Part shown: piece after piece, positions 23,301 to 28,870 of the stretch
Layout of the letters: every line of letters starts with the position of its first letter
Position numbering within the stretch: the first letter of the stretch is position 1
NCBI GenBank assembly: GCA_041795785.1
Contig: JBHBXR010000012.1
Span: forward strand, 1-28,870
Length of the DNA stretch: 28,870 nucleotides
Source of the DNA: CAJPST01 sp041795785
GTDB lineage: Bacteria; Pseudomonadota; Gammaproteobacteria; Enterobacterales; Pasteurellaceae
Reading direction: 5' to 3'
Program-made: the position numbers and the translations under genes
The notes under the pieces: model-generated
What the model saw: only the letters and a program-made list of their open reading frames with translations
Told to the model about the DNA's origin: nothing
The model's database searches: none

Positions 23301-23820
23301 TGATCCGGAGAGCATGGCGGAGCTGAATCCGAGGGAAGACGGTTTGATTTTAATCGGTGGCGGTCAGGTGATGAAAGGCTATCTGCATGATACGCAGAAA
23401 ACCGCCGAAGTGATCACGGAAATCGACGGCGTCCGTTACTATAAAACCGGCGATAAAGGTCATATGGATGAAAACGGTTTTGTGACCATCGTCGATCGCT
23501 ATTCCCGTTTTGCCAAAATCGGCGGAGAAATGATTAGCCTGGGCAGCGTGGAAGAAAACCTCGCCCGCGTGTTTGGCGATGACGGCACTTTTGTGGCGGT
23601 AGCGGTAAACGATGAGAAAAAAGGCGAAAGTATCGTATTACTGATCAAATCGGAACTCGCTTTAAGCGAAATCAACGAACGCATTAAAAGCCTCAACATA
23701 CCGCCGATTATGTTGCCGAGTCATGTCTTTCAGGTTGATGACATTCCGATGCTCGGCAGCGGCAAAGCGGATTTTAAAGGCGCGAAGAAACTTGCCGAAA
23801 CTTTATTGAGCGAACCTTAA
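20365..23820 (+). CDS. aas: LplT-PlsC-Aas fusion: lysophospholipid flippase, acyltransferase and acyl-ACP synthetase
   Basis: This 1151-residue protein joins three activities for phospholipid repair. Residues about 1-410 are an LplT-like MFS domain that would flip lysophospholipids across the inner membrane. About 420-610 is a PlsC acyltransferase with NHISWID (H452, D457) and FPEGHIS (E522). About 640-1140 is an AMP-forming acyl-ACP synthetase with SSGSEGDPKG (794-803), YGTTET and YKTGDKG. In E. coli these are two proteins, LplT and Aas (719 residues); full fusions are known in other bacteria. AAGGA is 8 nt before the ATG, and the start overlaps the MerR-type gene. Uptake sequences occur at 20706-20714 and 22660-22668, the latter inside a stem-loop in a variable linker. 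fadL follows on its own promoter. Confidence 0.93.
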   Translation: MKLLKFAGFVPYLIILFLNAGVDLAHKITIQNVLLKSFEGNTLVVLTALINAMILLPFILLFSPSAFINDKFSGTNIIRWSSLAAVAISFLICLSYFAGAFYLAFALTLILAAQSAVYSPAKYSIIKSIVGTENLGMANGIIQALTIVAILFSSFGFSLFFESHYVLSTDPGIVLNSVRWIGVALIIFSSIEAYFAFKIPFFAQTGVQNAEKFDLKEYLTLGYLKQNFHILKSDKNIWLSVIGLSLFWGVSQVIVAAFPAHYKAGFETDNAVLIQGILAVSGFGLILGSYVAGKASRLHIELGIVPIGALGIFVSLCFLALTNSNAVLTLCSFAFGFFGGLFIVPLNATIQYFAPQTVSGKIMAGNNFLQNISMVVFLLLSIVFVQLSISTTGLFLFASVICLFGSFYAMIQLPHLFTRLLLLPLLKTNYRFHVDGLKNLPQSGGVLMLGNHISWIDWLVLQAASPRAIKFVMHRPIYNKWYLTWFLKIFKVIPIGGGASRESIQTIRDYLANGEVVALFPEGHISYNGQINEFQKGFEHIIKDLENVAVLPFYLRGLWGSSFSRADSYYKNLTKKGGRREILVAFGKPIQGFIDAAAMKQKVLELSFSAWERFINKRKPFTHHWLSMAKSHPFKDCIVDGQGTHLNNLKFIAAVLMFSEQLNKKLGAEKHVGVLLPSSAAGAIVNMALFIMGKVPVNLNYTLSPEVMQKALDKAGIRHVISSQKFIQKLNAKGFDFAEPLNGKTLLAEDIGKTINKSAKTRAFLTALLAPAWLIKLVYFKPIRLEDTATVLFSSGSEGDPKGIELSHKNLLTNIKQVSELLNFQKDDVILNSLPIFHSFGLTVTTLLPLCEGIKMVSVADPTDGAEIGKMSARHGVTILFGTSTFFRLYARNKKLHPLMFQQVRMVIAGAEKLKSDVKEAFRMKFGLEIHEGYGTTETAPVAAVNMPNVLEKESLKELTFSKSGSVGMPLPGTVIKIVDPESMAELNPREDGLILIGGGQVMKGYLHDTQKTAEVITEIDGVRYYKTGDKGHMDENGFVTIVDRYSRFAKIGGEMISLGSVEENLARVFGDDGTFVAVAVNDEKKGESIVLLIKSELALSEINERIKSLNIPPIMLPSHVFQVDDIPMLGSGKADFKGAKKLAETLLSEP
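22633..22670. repeat. Stem-loop with a full and a partial uptake sequence inside aas
   Basis: AAAAGTGC (22633-22640) pairs with GCACTTTT (22663-22670), and inside it AAAAA pairs with TTTTT. The right side is a full uptake sequence, the left a shortened one. It resembles the intergenic uptake-sequence terminators but lies within the coding frame, at about codons 757-769, just before the nucleotide-binding motif of the synthetase domain. Confidence 0.6.
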
Positions 23821-23843
23821 TCAATCCGCTTTTCCTTTATAAT

Positions 23844-23871
23844 GCCGCGTTTTCCGTTCCTTAAACGCGGC
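23844..23871. terminator. Hairpin downstream of aas
   Basis: GCCGCGTTT (23844-23852) pairs perfectly with AAACGCGGC (23863-23871), 23 bp after the aas stop. There is no T-tract after it on the plus strand, so intrinsic termination is doubtful; it may only block 3' decay. A stray TATAAT lies directly before it (23838-23843). Confidence 0.45.
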
Positions 23872-23915
23872 AAAATCTCTTAAAAAATCCACCGCACTTT
23901 TTCTCTACCGCTTCT

Positions 23916-23932
23916 CACTGGTCGGAACACTG
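23916..23932. promoter_or_regulatory. FadR-like operator upstream of fadL
   Basis: The 17-bp stretch CACTGGTCGGAACACTG matches the FadR consensus AACTGGTCNGACCAGTT at 12 of 16 fixed positions, with a perfect left half ACTGGTC. A further GACCA follows at 23932-23936. It lies 20 bp upstream of the candidate -35 of fadL. FadR is known to control fadL in E. coli; control here is inferred. Confidence 0.5.
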
Positions 23933-23952
23933 ACCAAATAAGGCAATAATAT

Positions 23953-23981
23953 TTGCTCCAAATTTATCCCTTCTTTACAAT
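23953..23981 (+). promoter_or_regulatory. Candidate promoter of fadL
   Basis: TTGCTC (23953-23958), a 17-bp spacer, and TACAAT (23976-23981, 5 of 6). The transcript would have a leader of about 45 nt before the ATG at 24032, with AAGGA at 24021-24025. Confidence 0.5.
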
Positions 23982-24031
23982 CGTTTCGCTCCATTATTTG
24001 GAATATTTCAATAAAACGAAAAGGAAAACCA

Positions 24032-25339
24032 ATGAACAACCTATTTACTAAAACTCTACTTTCTTCCGCTTTATTTATGGCTGCCGGTTCTGCTTCTGCG
24101 GCGGCATTTCAATTAGCGGAAGTCTCCACTTCCGGTTTGGGTCGCGCCTATGCGGGTGAAGCGGCAGCGGCGGACAACGCCTCCGTGGTCGCTACCAATC
24201 CTGCGTTGATGTCTTTATTTAAACGCCCGGAATTGTCTATCGGCGGCATCTATGTGGATCCAAATATTGATATTACCGGACCGTCCGCTGCCTATTCACA
24301 TAAAAACATTGCGCCGAATGCGCTGATTCCGAATTTGTATGCGGTTTATCCGATTAACGACAAATTCGCCGTCGGCGGCGGAATGAACGTGAATTACGGC
24401 TTATCCACCGAATACGACAAAAACTATGCCGCAGGCTTTATCGGCGGTAAAACCGAGTTGAAAACCATTAACCTAAATTTAAGCGGTTCTTATCGCATCA
24501 CGGAAAAATTAAGTGCCGGTTTGGGCTTTAACGCCGTATATGCCGATGCATTGCTTGAACGCTATGCGGGCGTCTTGTCCGATCGTTTGGGACAGTTAAA
24601 ACAGCCTTTGGGCGTAACCAATTCAACCGTGATCGCAAAAATTGAGGGCGACAAATGGGGTTACGGCTGGAACGCCGGTTTGGTGTATGAATTAAATGAA
24701 AACAACCGTCTTGCGGCGGCATATCATTCACACGTGACATTGGATTTTAAAGGTCAGTATTCCAACCAATTACCGGCTGCGTTAACCGGTCAATTCTCAA
24801 GTTACGACACGCTTTATCAAGGCACGCTGGCGCAATTAGGTTTGGTACCGACCGGCGGCGTTGCCCTTCCGGGTACATTAAAACTGGCGCTGCCTGCCTT
24901 CTGGGAGATTTCCGGTTATCATAAAGTCTCCGATAGGTTAGCGTTCCATTACAGCTATAAATATACGGAATGGAGCCGTTTTAAAGAGCTGAAAGCCATG
25001 AACGGAGAACGTCAACTGTTCCAAAAAACCGAAGAGTACAGAGACAGCTCACGTCTTGCCATCGGTACCAGCTATGACATCAATGAAAAATTAACCCTGC
25101 GTGCCGGTATCGCCTATGACGAAAGCGCGGCGCAAAACCATCACACGCTGTCTATCCCTGACACCAACCGTACTTGGTACAGCCTGGGCGCCACCTACCG
25201 CTTCACCGATAGCATTTCCGTTGATGCCGGTTTCGCCCATTTAAGAGGCGCCAAAAACAGCTTCACCGAAAACGGCATCGCTTTCACCAGTAAAGCAAGA
25301 GCGAATTTGTACGGTTTAAACCTAAACTATCGTTTCTAA
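24032..25339 (+). CDS. fadL: Outer-membrane long-chain fatty acid channel FadL (OmpP1 type)
   Basis: FadL-family beta-barrels let long-chain fatty acids and other hydrophobic molecules cross the outer membrane; H. influenzae P1 is the close relative. The 435 residues start with a signal peptide (cleavage near SASA|AAFQ, residue 23). The mature N-terminus AAFQLAEVSTSGLGRAYAGEAAAADNASVVATNPA is the hatch region of the family. The protein ends in NLNYRF, with the terminal phenylalanine that guides barrel assembly. AAGGA is 6 nt before the ATG. A FadR-like site and a promoter lie upstream. It stands next to the phospholipid-remodelling gene, which fits uptake of exogenous acyl chains. A UUCG-loop terminator follows. 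Confidence 0.94.
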   Translation: MNNLFTKTLLSSALFMAAGSASAAAFQLAEVSTSGLGRAYAGEAAAADNASVVATNPALMSLFKRPELSIGGIYVDPNIDITGPSAAYSHKNIAPNALIPNLYAVYPINDKFAVGGGMNVNYGLSTEYDKNYAAGFIGGKTELKTINLNLSGSYRITEKLSAGLGFNAVYADALLERYAGVLSDRLGQLKQPLGVTNSTVIAKIEGDKWGYGWNAGLVYELNENNRLAAAYHSHVTLDFKGQYSNQLPAALTGQFSSYDTLYQGTLAQLGLVPTGGVALPGTLKLALPAFWEISGYHKVSDRLAFHYSYKYTEWSRFKELKAMNGERQLFQKTEEYRDSSRLAIGTSYDINEKLTLRAGIAYDESAAQNHHTLSIPDTNRTWYSLGATYRFTDSISVDAGFAHLRGAKNSFTENGIAFTSKARANLYGLNLNYRF

Positions 25340-25362
25340 TTTGCTGAAAATAGCGGATAATT

Positions 25363-25388
25363 AAGCACATCTTCGGGTGTGCTTTTTT
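25363..25388 (+). terminator. Intrinsic terminator of fadL with UUCG tetraloop
   Basis: AAGCACATC (25363-25371) pairs with GGTGTGCTT (25376-25384, one G-T pair) around a TTCG loop, followed by a T run to 25388. It ends 15 bp before the ogt ATG, so ogt needs readthrough or its own promoter. Confidence 0.9.
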
Positions 25389-25402
25389 ATTGGAGAAAAA
25401 AT

Positions 25403-25942
25403 ATGTCGCCTATTTATTATAGCTACTACACTTCGCCCGTCGGCAAATTGTTAATGCTGGCGCATAACGATAAGCTGACCAATCTGGACTTTGAACAGGA
25501 ACAAATTGCACCCAATCCCAAATGGGTTTTAAATGATAATTTACCGCTGTTTATTCAGGTGAAATCCGCTTTAACCCGTTATTTTCAAGGTGAAAAAGAA
25601 ACCTTTAAGGATATTCCCTTGGCACCGCAAGGCAGTGAATTTCAACAACGGGTTTGGCGGGCGCTGACTGACATCGGCTACGGCAACACCTCCAGCTACG
25701 GCGCGCTCGCCGCACAAATCAACAACCCGAAAGCCGTACGTGCCGTAGGCGGCGCAGTGGGCAGCAATCCGATCAGCATTATCATCCCGTGCCATCGTAT
25801 TCTAAGCAAAGATCGCCGACTAACGGGATTCGGTGGCGGTTTGCCGGCAAAACGTTTTTTATTGCAACTGGAACGCATCGAATATGTGGATAAAGGCGTG
25901 GAATATGTAAAACCGAAGCTGTTGAAAAAATATAAAATTTAA
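25403..25942 (+). CDS. ogt: Methylated-DNA--protein-cysteine methyltransferase Ogt
   Basis: Ogt repairs O6-alkylguanine and O4-alkylthymine by moving the alkyl group to its own cysteine, a one-use reaction. I take ATG 25403 (179 residues): GGAG lies 7 nt upstream, and the earlier in-frame ATG at 25379 falls inside the fadL terminator. The active site IIPCHRILS has C130. Before it come the helix-turn-helix RVWRALTDIGYGNTSSYGALA and the arginine finger RAVGGAVGSNP. The 15-20 C-terminal residues (KGVEYVKPKLLKKYKI) extend the usual end. mutH follows 27 bp later, so two DNA-repair genes are paired, as I recall in H. influenzae. Confidence 0.95.
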   Translation: MSPIYYSYYTSPVGKLLMLAHNDKLTNLDFEQEQIAPNPKWVLNDNLPLFIQVKSALTRYFQGEKETFKDIPLAPQGSEFQQRVWRALTDIGYGNTSSYGALAAQINNPKAVRAVGGAVGSNPISIIIPCHRILSKDRRLTGFGGGLPAKRFLLQLERIEYVDKGVEYVKPKLLKKYKI

Positions 25943-25969
25943 AACTCAGCAAAAACCGACCGCACTTTT

Positions 25970-26647
25970 ATGATCACGACACCGCAAACCGAACACGACT
26001 TGCTGGAACGGGCAAAATCCATCGCCGGCTTAACCTTCGGCGAACTTGCCGCCGAATTGAATATTGCCGTTCCGCCCGATTTAAAGCGGGATAAAGGCTG
26101 GGTCGGTATGCTGATCGAAACCGCACTGGGCGCCAAAGCAGGCAGCAAACCCGAACAGGATTTTGCCCATTTGGGCATTGAGCTGAAAACCATTCCGATT
26201 AACGCGCAGGGCTATCCGCTGGAAACCACCTTTGTCAGTCTGGCGCCGCTGATTCATAATAGCGGTGTCAGTTGGCAACACTCTCACGTCAGACAGAAAT
26301 TATCCAAAGTGTTGTGGATTCCGGTACAAGGCGAACGCAGCATTCCGTTGGCGGAGCGTTATATCGGCAGTCCGATTCTGTGGCAGCCCGATCTTCAGCA
26401 GGAACAACAACTGCGCCGTGATTGGGAAGAACTGATGGATTACATCGTGCTCGGCAATATCGCACAGATTAATGCAAGGTTAGGCGAAGTGCTGCAACTG
26501 CGTCCGAAAGGCGCCAACAGCAAAGCGCTCACCAAAGGCATCGGCAAAAACGGAGAAGTGATTGATACCTTACCGCTGGGCTTCTATTTGCGTAAAGAAT
26601 TTACCGCCCGCATTTTGCAGAATTTTTTGCAACAAACTTCAAGCTAA
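25970..26647 (+). CDS. mutH: DNA mismatch repair endonuclease MutH
   Basis: MutH nicks the unmethylated strand at hemimethylated GATC after activation by MutS and MutL. The 225 residues fit the family (E. coli 229). The catalytic D-x6-E-x-K set is D64, E71 and K73 in DFAHLGIELKTIP. The N-terminal TEHDLLERAKSIAGLTFGELA is the usual start. An uptake sequence (25959-25967) ends 2 nt before the ATG and takes the place of a Shine-Dalgarno, so initiation may be weak or leader-independent. The presence of MutH implies Dam methylation in this organism. The following TerC gene is the E. coli neighbour (YgdQ) too. Confidence 0.95.
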   Translation: MITTPQTEHDLLERAKSIAGLTFGELAAELNIAVPPDLKRDKGWVGMLIETALGAKAGSKPEQDFAHLGIELKTIPINAQGYPLETTFVSLAPLIHNSGVSWQHSHVRQKLSKVLWIPVQGERSIPLAERYIGSPILWQPDLQQEQQLRRDWEELMDYIVLGNIAQINARLGEVLQLRPKGANSKALTKGIGKNGEVIDTLPLGFYLRKEFTARILQNFLQQTSS

Positions 26648-26734
26648 GTTCGCCCCTCGCCTTTCTTCCGAGCTTACAATCATCATCCCTGTCCGAAATT
26701 TACACTAAAAACAGCAAAACATCTTAAATTTCAC

Positions 26735-26763
26735 TTTGCATTTTTTGTACAAAACTATATGAT
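26735..26763 (+). promoter_or_regulatory. Promoter of the TerC-family gene
   Basis: TTTGCA (26735-26740, 4 of 6), a 17-bp spacer and TATGAT (26758-26763, 5 of 6). The leader would be only about 30 nt, too short for a yybP-ykoY manganese riboswitch, which precedes some TerC genes elsewhere. Confidence 0.55.
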
Positions 26764-26798
26764 TTGCACCTCAAATTTCTCAATATAGGAACTTTTTT

Positions 26799-27536
26799 AT
26801 GTTTGAATGGATTGCCGATCCCGAAGCTTGGGTCGCCTTACTCACCCTAACCGCATTGGAAATTGTGTTAGGCATCGACAATATTATATTTATCAGTATT
26901 TTAGTCGGACGCTTACCGGAGCAACAACGCCAATCTGCGCGTATGATCGGCCTCGGCTTGGCGATGGCAATGCGCATTTTACTGCTGCTCTCCCTTGCGT
27001 GGATTATGAAATTGACGCAGCCGTTATTCACCGTTTTAGAACAGGAAATTTCAGGTCGCGATCTGATTTTATTATTGGGCGGATTATTTTTAGTGGCGAA
27101 AAGTACCCATGAAATTCACCACGCCATGACGCCGACAGAAAGCGAGGAAAAGGCCACCAACCATAAAAAAGCCAAATTTACCGCGATTTTGGCACAAATT
27201 GCCGTGTTGGATATTGTGTTCTCATTAGACTCCGTCATCACTGCGGTGGGAATGGTCAATAATATTCAAGTCATGGTCATTGCGATTATCGTGGCGGTCG
27301 GCGTGATGATGTTGGCAGCAAAACCAATCGGCGATTTCGTTGATGCCAACCCGACGCTGAAAGTATTGGCGTTGTCCTTCCTGATTCTCATCGGAGTCAC
27401 GCTGATTGCCGAAAGTTTGGATTTCCACATTCCGAAAGGTTATATCTACTTCGCAATGGCGTTCTCTGTCGTGGTCGAGATGATCAACATCAAAATGCGC
27501 AAGCGTTTGGTTGACCTCCCGCAAAAAACACAATAA
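26799..27536 (+). CDS. TerC-family integral membrane protein (YgdQ-like)
   Basis: A 245-residue protein with about seven helices in two repeats. The TerC marks are EIVLGIDNIIFI near 21-32 and DIVFSLDSVITAVGM in the second half; each has an acidic residue within the membrane that is thought to bind a metal. TerC relatives export manganese (Alx, MntP-like roles) or help metalate secreted enzymes; the substrate here is inferred. A polar loop (THEIHHAMTPTESEEKATNHKK) separates the halves. AGGA is 8 nt before the ATG. The gene follows mutH as in E. coli but has its own promoter. It ends at the bidirectional uptake-sequence hairpin at 27552-27596. Confidence 0.88.
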   Translation: MFEWIADPEAWVALLTLTALEIVLGIDNIIFISILVGRLPEQQRQSARMIGLGLAMAMRILLLLSLAWIMKLTQPLFTVLEQEISGRDLILLLGGLFLVAKSTHEIHHAMTPTESEEKATNHKKAKFTAILAQIAVLDIVFSLDSVITAVGMVNNIQVMVIAIIVAVGVMMLAAKPIGDFVDANPTLKVLALSFLILIGVTLIAESLDFHIPKGYIYFAMAFSVVVEMINIKMRKRLVDLPQKTQ

Positions 27537-27551
27537 CACGCAAAACCAAAT

Positions 27552-27596
27552 AAAAAGTGCGGTCGGAAAACAGTGAGTTTTTTGACCGCACTTTTT
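27552..27596. terminator. Bidirectional uptake-sequence terminator
   Basis: AAAAAGTGCGGTC (27552-27564) and GACCGCACTTTTT (27584-27596) are perfect 13-bp arms, with an inner AAAAC/GTTTT stem. A and T runs on the outer flanks serve both the TerC-family gene and the converging gene at 27625. Confidence 0.88.
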
Positions 27597-27624
27597 TGTT
27601 TTGTTCGACGAACGGAAACGGCGC

Positions 27625-28050
27625 TTATTCCTCCGCACATTTCCAAACCGTTTTATGCCCGAAGCCTGCACTGTTGTCGGTGAATTTCACTTCTTTCAAC
27701 ACGATTTGCCACGCCGTTGACGGCATTAAACGGGCGTAGGGGAAACGGGCGTAATATTGCTCAAGTGCGGTCGGTTTTTCCGCTGTTTTTAACGGGGTAA
27801 TTTCACCGAGAAACTGAATGCCTTGCAATTTCATCACCTCACAGCTTTCATTGATTACCGTGCCGCTGATACGGGGATTTTTCAGCATTAACTTACCGTG
27901 TCTGGTCTGCGGCGAGGTGAGCAAAATCAGGCGTTGTCGCCTTTGATCGAACACATAAAAACAGCTTGCCGACCACATTTCGCCGTCGGCTTCCGCCGTG
28001 AAACTGACAATATGTTTTTGGCACAAAAATTGAACAATGTCGTCCTGCAT
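27625..28050 (-). CDS. YhbP/UPF0306-like FMN-binding split-barrel protein
   Basis: A 141-residue protein that resembles the YhbP family of the pyridoxamine-5'-phosphate-oxidase-like split barrels. HIVSFTAEADGEMWSASCFYVFD (strands 1-2), LTSPQTRHGKLMLKNPRISGTVI and KLQGIQFLGEITPL follow the usual order of the fold. Members bind FMN or heme-like cofactors as dimers, but no reaction is assigned. GAGG lies 5 nt before the ATG at 28050. It is divergent from glpE across a 65-bp gap with an uptake sequence, and converges on the TerC-family gene. One uptake sequence is internal (27763-27771). Family placement is good; function is unknown. Confidence 0.8.
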   Translation of the reverse strand: MQDDIVQFLCQKHIVSFTAEADGEMWSASCFYVFDQRRQRLILLTSPQTRHGKLMLKNPRISGTVINESCEVMKLQGIQFLGEITPLKTAEKPTALEQYYARFPYARLMPSTAWQIVLKEVKFTDNSAGFGHKTVWKCAEE

Positions 28051-28115
28051 ATTTACCTCAATTTAAAATGTTGCTATATTGCACCGCACTTTTCTAACAT
28101 CTTATTAACATTTAT

Positions 28116-28439
28116 ATGGAACAATTTATTGAAATCTCTCCCGAGCAGGCTTGGCAAATAATGCAGGCAGAGAATGCGCCGTTACTGGACGTGCGTGATT
28201 TGCAACGCTTTACATACAGCCGTCCGCAAGGCGCTTTTCATTTAACCAATCAAAGCTACGCCCTGTTTCAGGATGAATATGATTTTGATCATCCCGTTAT
28301 CGTCAGCTGTTATCACGGCGTCAGCAGCCGTCAGGTGGCGACCTTTTTAGCGGAGCAGGGATACGAAAGAGTATATAGCGTGAAAGGCGGATTTGACGGC
28401 TGGGTGCGTGCCGGTTTGCCGATTGAAACCGCTTATTAG
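28116..28439 (+). CDS. glpE: Thiosulfate sulfurtransferase GlpE (single-domain rhodanese)
   Basis: GlpE moves sulfane sulfur from thiosulfate to cyanide or to thiols such as thioredoxin. The 107 residues match E. coli GlpE (108). The active-site loop SCYHGVSS has the persulfide cysteine at C65, the E. coli number, and LLDVRD marks the first rhodanese motif. No good Shine-Dalgarno is visible before the ATG. In E. coli it is grouped with glpG and glpR; here the next gene converges on it, so that operon is not kept. The stop codon overlaps the stop of the converging gene by 3 nt, with no terminator between. Confidence 0.93.
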   Translation: MEQFIEISPEQAWQIMQAENAPLLDVRDLQRFTYSRPQGAFHLTNQSYALFQDEYDFDHPVIVSCYHGVSSRQVATFLAEQGYERVYSVKGGFDGWVRAGLPIETAY

Positions 28440-28762
28440 TTGAATCCCACTGCCGCAACATAAAATAAAACGGCGTAAAAAACCACCGCACTTATCAACA
28501 AGGCTTTCTTCGCGACAGTCTCATTACGTTGATTGAGCTTAAACAATACTCTTGCCGCTATCCCCAATACAAAGGGATAAATCCATAACGCAACGGACAT
28601 CCAAGTGCTTTGGCTGTCGCTCAGGTTCGGGTTTTTCAATAAATTAGGGGAAATCAGTAACGCCAACGGCCATAATAAAATCGGCAGGCAGAAGCCTACT
28701 AACATCCAGCTGAAGCGGCTAAAGCCCTGCGGCATATTTTCTTTTTCCATTGCGTTTTCCAT
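28436..28762 (-). CDS. Small three-helix membrane protein, unrecognised
   Basis: A 108-residue protein with three hydrophobic segments (about 16-37, 53-70 and 85-106) and a basic loop KLNQRNETVAKKA between the second and third. I do not recognise the family; it may be a Pasteurellaceae-specific DUF. Three methionines (28762, 28750, 28735) could start translation; the last has the best purine-rich site (GGAAAAAGAAAAT). An uptake sequence lies near the 3' end (28485-28493). Its stop lies within the end of glpE, so the two mRNAs overlap at their 3' ends. Confidence 0.7.
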   Translation of the reverse strand: MENAMEKENMPQGFSRFSWMLVGFCLPILLWPLALLISPNLLKNPNLSDSQSTWMSVALWIYPFVLGIAARVLFKLNQRNETVAKKALLISAVVFYAVLFYVAAVGFN

Positions 28763-28805
28763 CCGTTAAAATAAGTGCGTTTAAATTGAGACAGGAATAT
28801 AACAA

Positions 28806-28870
28806 ATGCAGCCATTATTGAGAAGTAAACAGCCGATTTTTTGTGTGCTTTTCCGTGATTATATACGGGC
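28806..28870 (+). CDS. N-terminal start of an unidentified gene, cut by the window edge
   Basis: ATG 28806 has AGGA 9 nt upstream (28793-28796) and opens a frame that runs to the edge: MQPLLRSKQPIFCVLFRD and on. About 21 residues are visible, too few to name. It is divergent from the membrane gene at 28436. No signal peptide is evident. The call rests on the ribosome-binding site and the open frame only. Confidence 0.45.
   Translation, partial: MQPLLRSKQPIFCVLFRDYIR

Larger units (their letters stand above)
977..28493. repeat. Dispersed DNA uptake signal sequences (Hin type, AAGTGCGGT)
   Basis: Exact 9-mers. Plus orientation starts: 977, 3976, 4761, 5512, 7531, 10803, 11958, 13581, 19622, 20706, 27555, 27763. 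Minus orientation (ACCGCACTT) starts: 1023, 1998, 4742, 5493, 10538, 12076, 12670, 16330, 22660, 23891, 25959, 27585, 28083, 28485. Four pairs form inverted terminator dyads; nine copies lie inside genes. They mark DNA for uptake during natural transformation in the Haemophilus-Pasteurella branch; the Actinobacillus pleuropneumoniae type (ACAAGCGGT) is not what is seen. Counted by eye, so one or two may be missed. Confidence 0.92.

Noticed and set aside
23838..23843. TATAAT after aas as a promoter for a small RNA
   Set aside because: The hexamer is perfect but nothing like a -35 lies 16-18 bp upstream, and the hairpin that follows has no T-tract to end a short RNA.
26648..26798. Manganese riboswitch (yybP-ykoY) before the TerC-family gene
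   Set aside because: The mapped promoter leaves a leader of about 30 nt and no conserved loop motif is visible.
27225..27671. 148-residue minus-strand frame opposite the TerC-family gene
   Set aside because: It is antisense to a convincing membrane-protein gene, is rich in His/Asp/Arg from reversed hydrophobic codons, and has no ribosome-binding site.
977..28493. Frequent AAGTGCGGT repeats as a CRISPR array or insertion-sequence ends
   Set aside because: They are spread singly or as inverted pairs over the whole window in both orientations, without regular spacers or a transposase; they are uptake signal sequences.
1..28870. tRNA, rRNA, tmRNA, prophage or transposase genes
   Set aside because: No cloverleaf-like segment, rRNA sequence, integrase, transposase or phage structural protein is seen on either strand.

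Overview
The window is a chromosomal segment of a gammaproteobacterium of the family Pasteurellaceae. The strongest sign is the Haemophilus-type DNA uptake signal sequence AAGTGCGGT, found 26 times as an exact 9-mer on the two strands (about one per 1.1 kb). Protein similarity and gene pairs also fit: rapA-rluA, mutH followed by a TerC gene, fadL-ogt-mutH. A complete argE/argCBH locus suggests a prototrophic member such as Basfia/Mannheimia succiniciproducens or Actinobacillus succinogenes; the genus is an inference. Gene density is high and I see no insertion sequence, prophage, CRISPR array, tRNA or rRNA.

Layout. 1-61: tail of an unidentified gene. 62-288: a mirror-symmetric array of small hairpins. 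289-3827 (-): rapA-rluA operon. 4021-4716 (+): pnuC. 4828-5343 (-): an unrecognised gene flanked by two exact 46-bp repeats that each carry an uptake-sequence terminator. 5547-6899 (-): gdhA. 7232-7471 (+): a tiny membrane protein behind a PurR-like box. 7556-8698 (-) and 8803-11977 (+): arginine biosynthesis, argE divergent from argCBH around a pair of ARG boxes. 12091-14469 (-): an SbmA-like ABC transporter with a DUF1287 secreted protein. 14655-16313 (+): YidE-type transporter. 16529-19392: two alpha/beta-hydrolase esterases and an ATP-grasp ligase, the best candidate here for an undescribed biochemical module. 19728-23820 (+): a MerR-type regulator overlapping a 1151-residue LplT-PlsC-Aas fusion. 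24032-25339 (+): fadL with a FadR-like site. 25403-27536 (+): ogt, mutH and a TerC-family gene. 27625-28762: a YhbP-like protein, glpE, a small membrane protein. 28806 onward: the start of another gene.

How the genes work together. argE, argC, argB and argH carry out steps of arginine synthesis under probable ArgR control, and gdhA supplies glutamate for the same pathway. FadL (fatty-acid entry) and the LplT-PlsC-Aas fusion (lysophospholipid import and re-acylation with acyl-ACP) could together feed exogenous lipid into the envelope. Ogt and MutH are DNA-repair proteins. Many intergenic terminators are built from two inverted uptake sequences, a known habit of this family.
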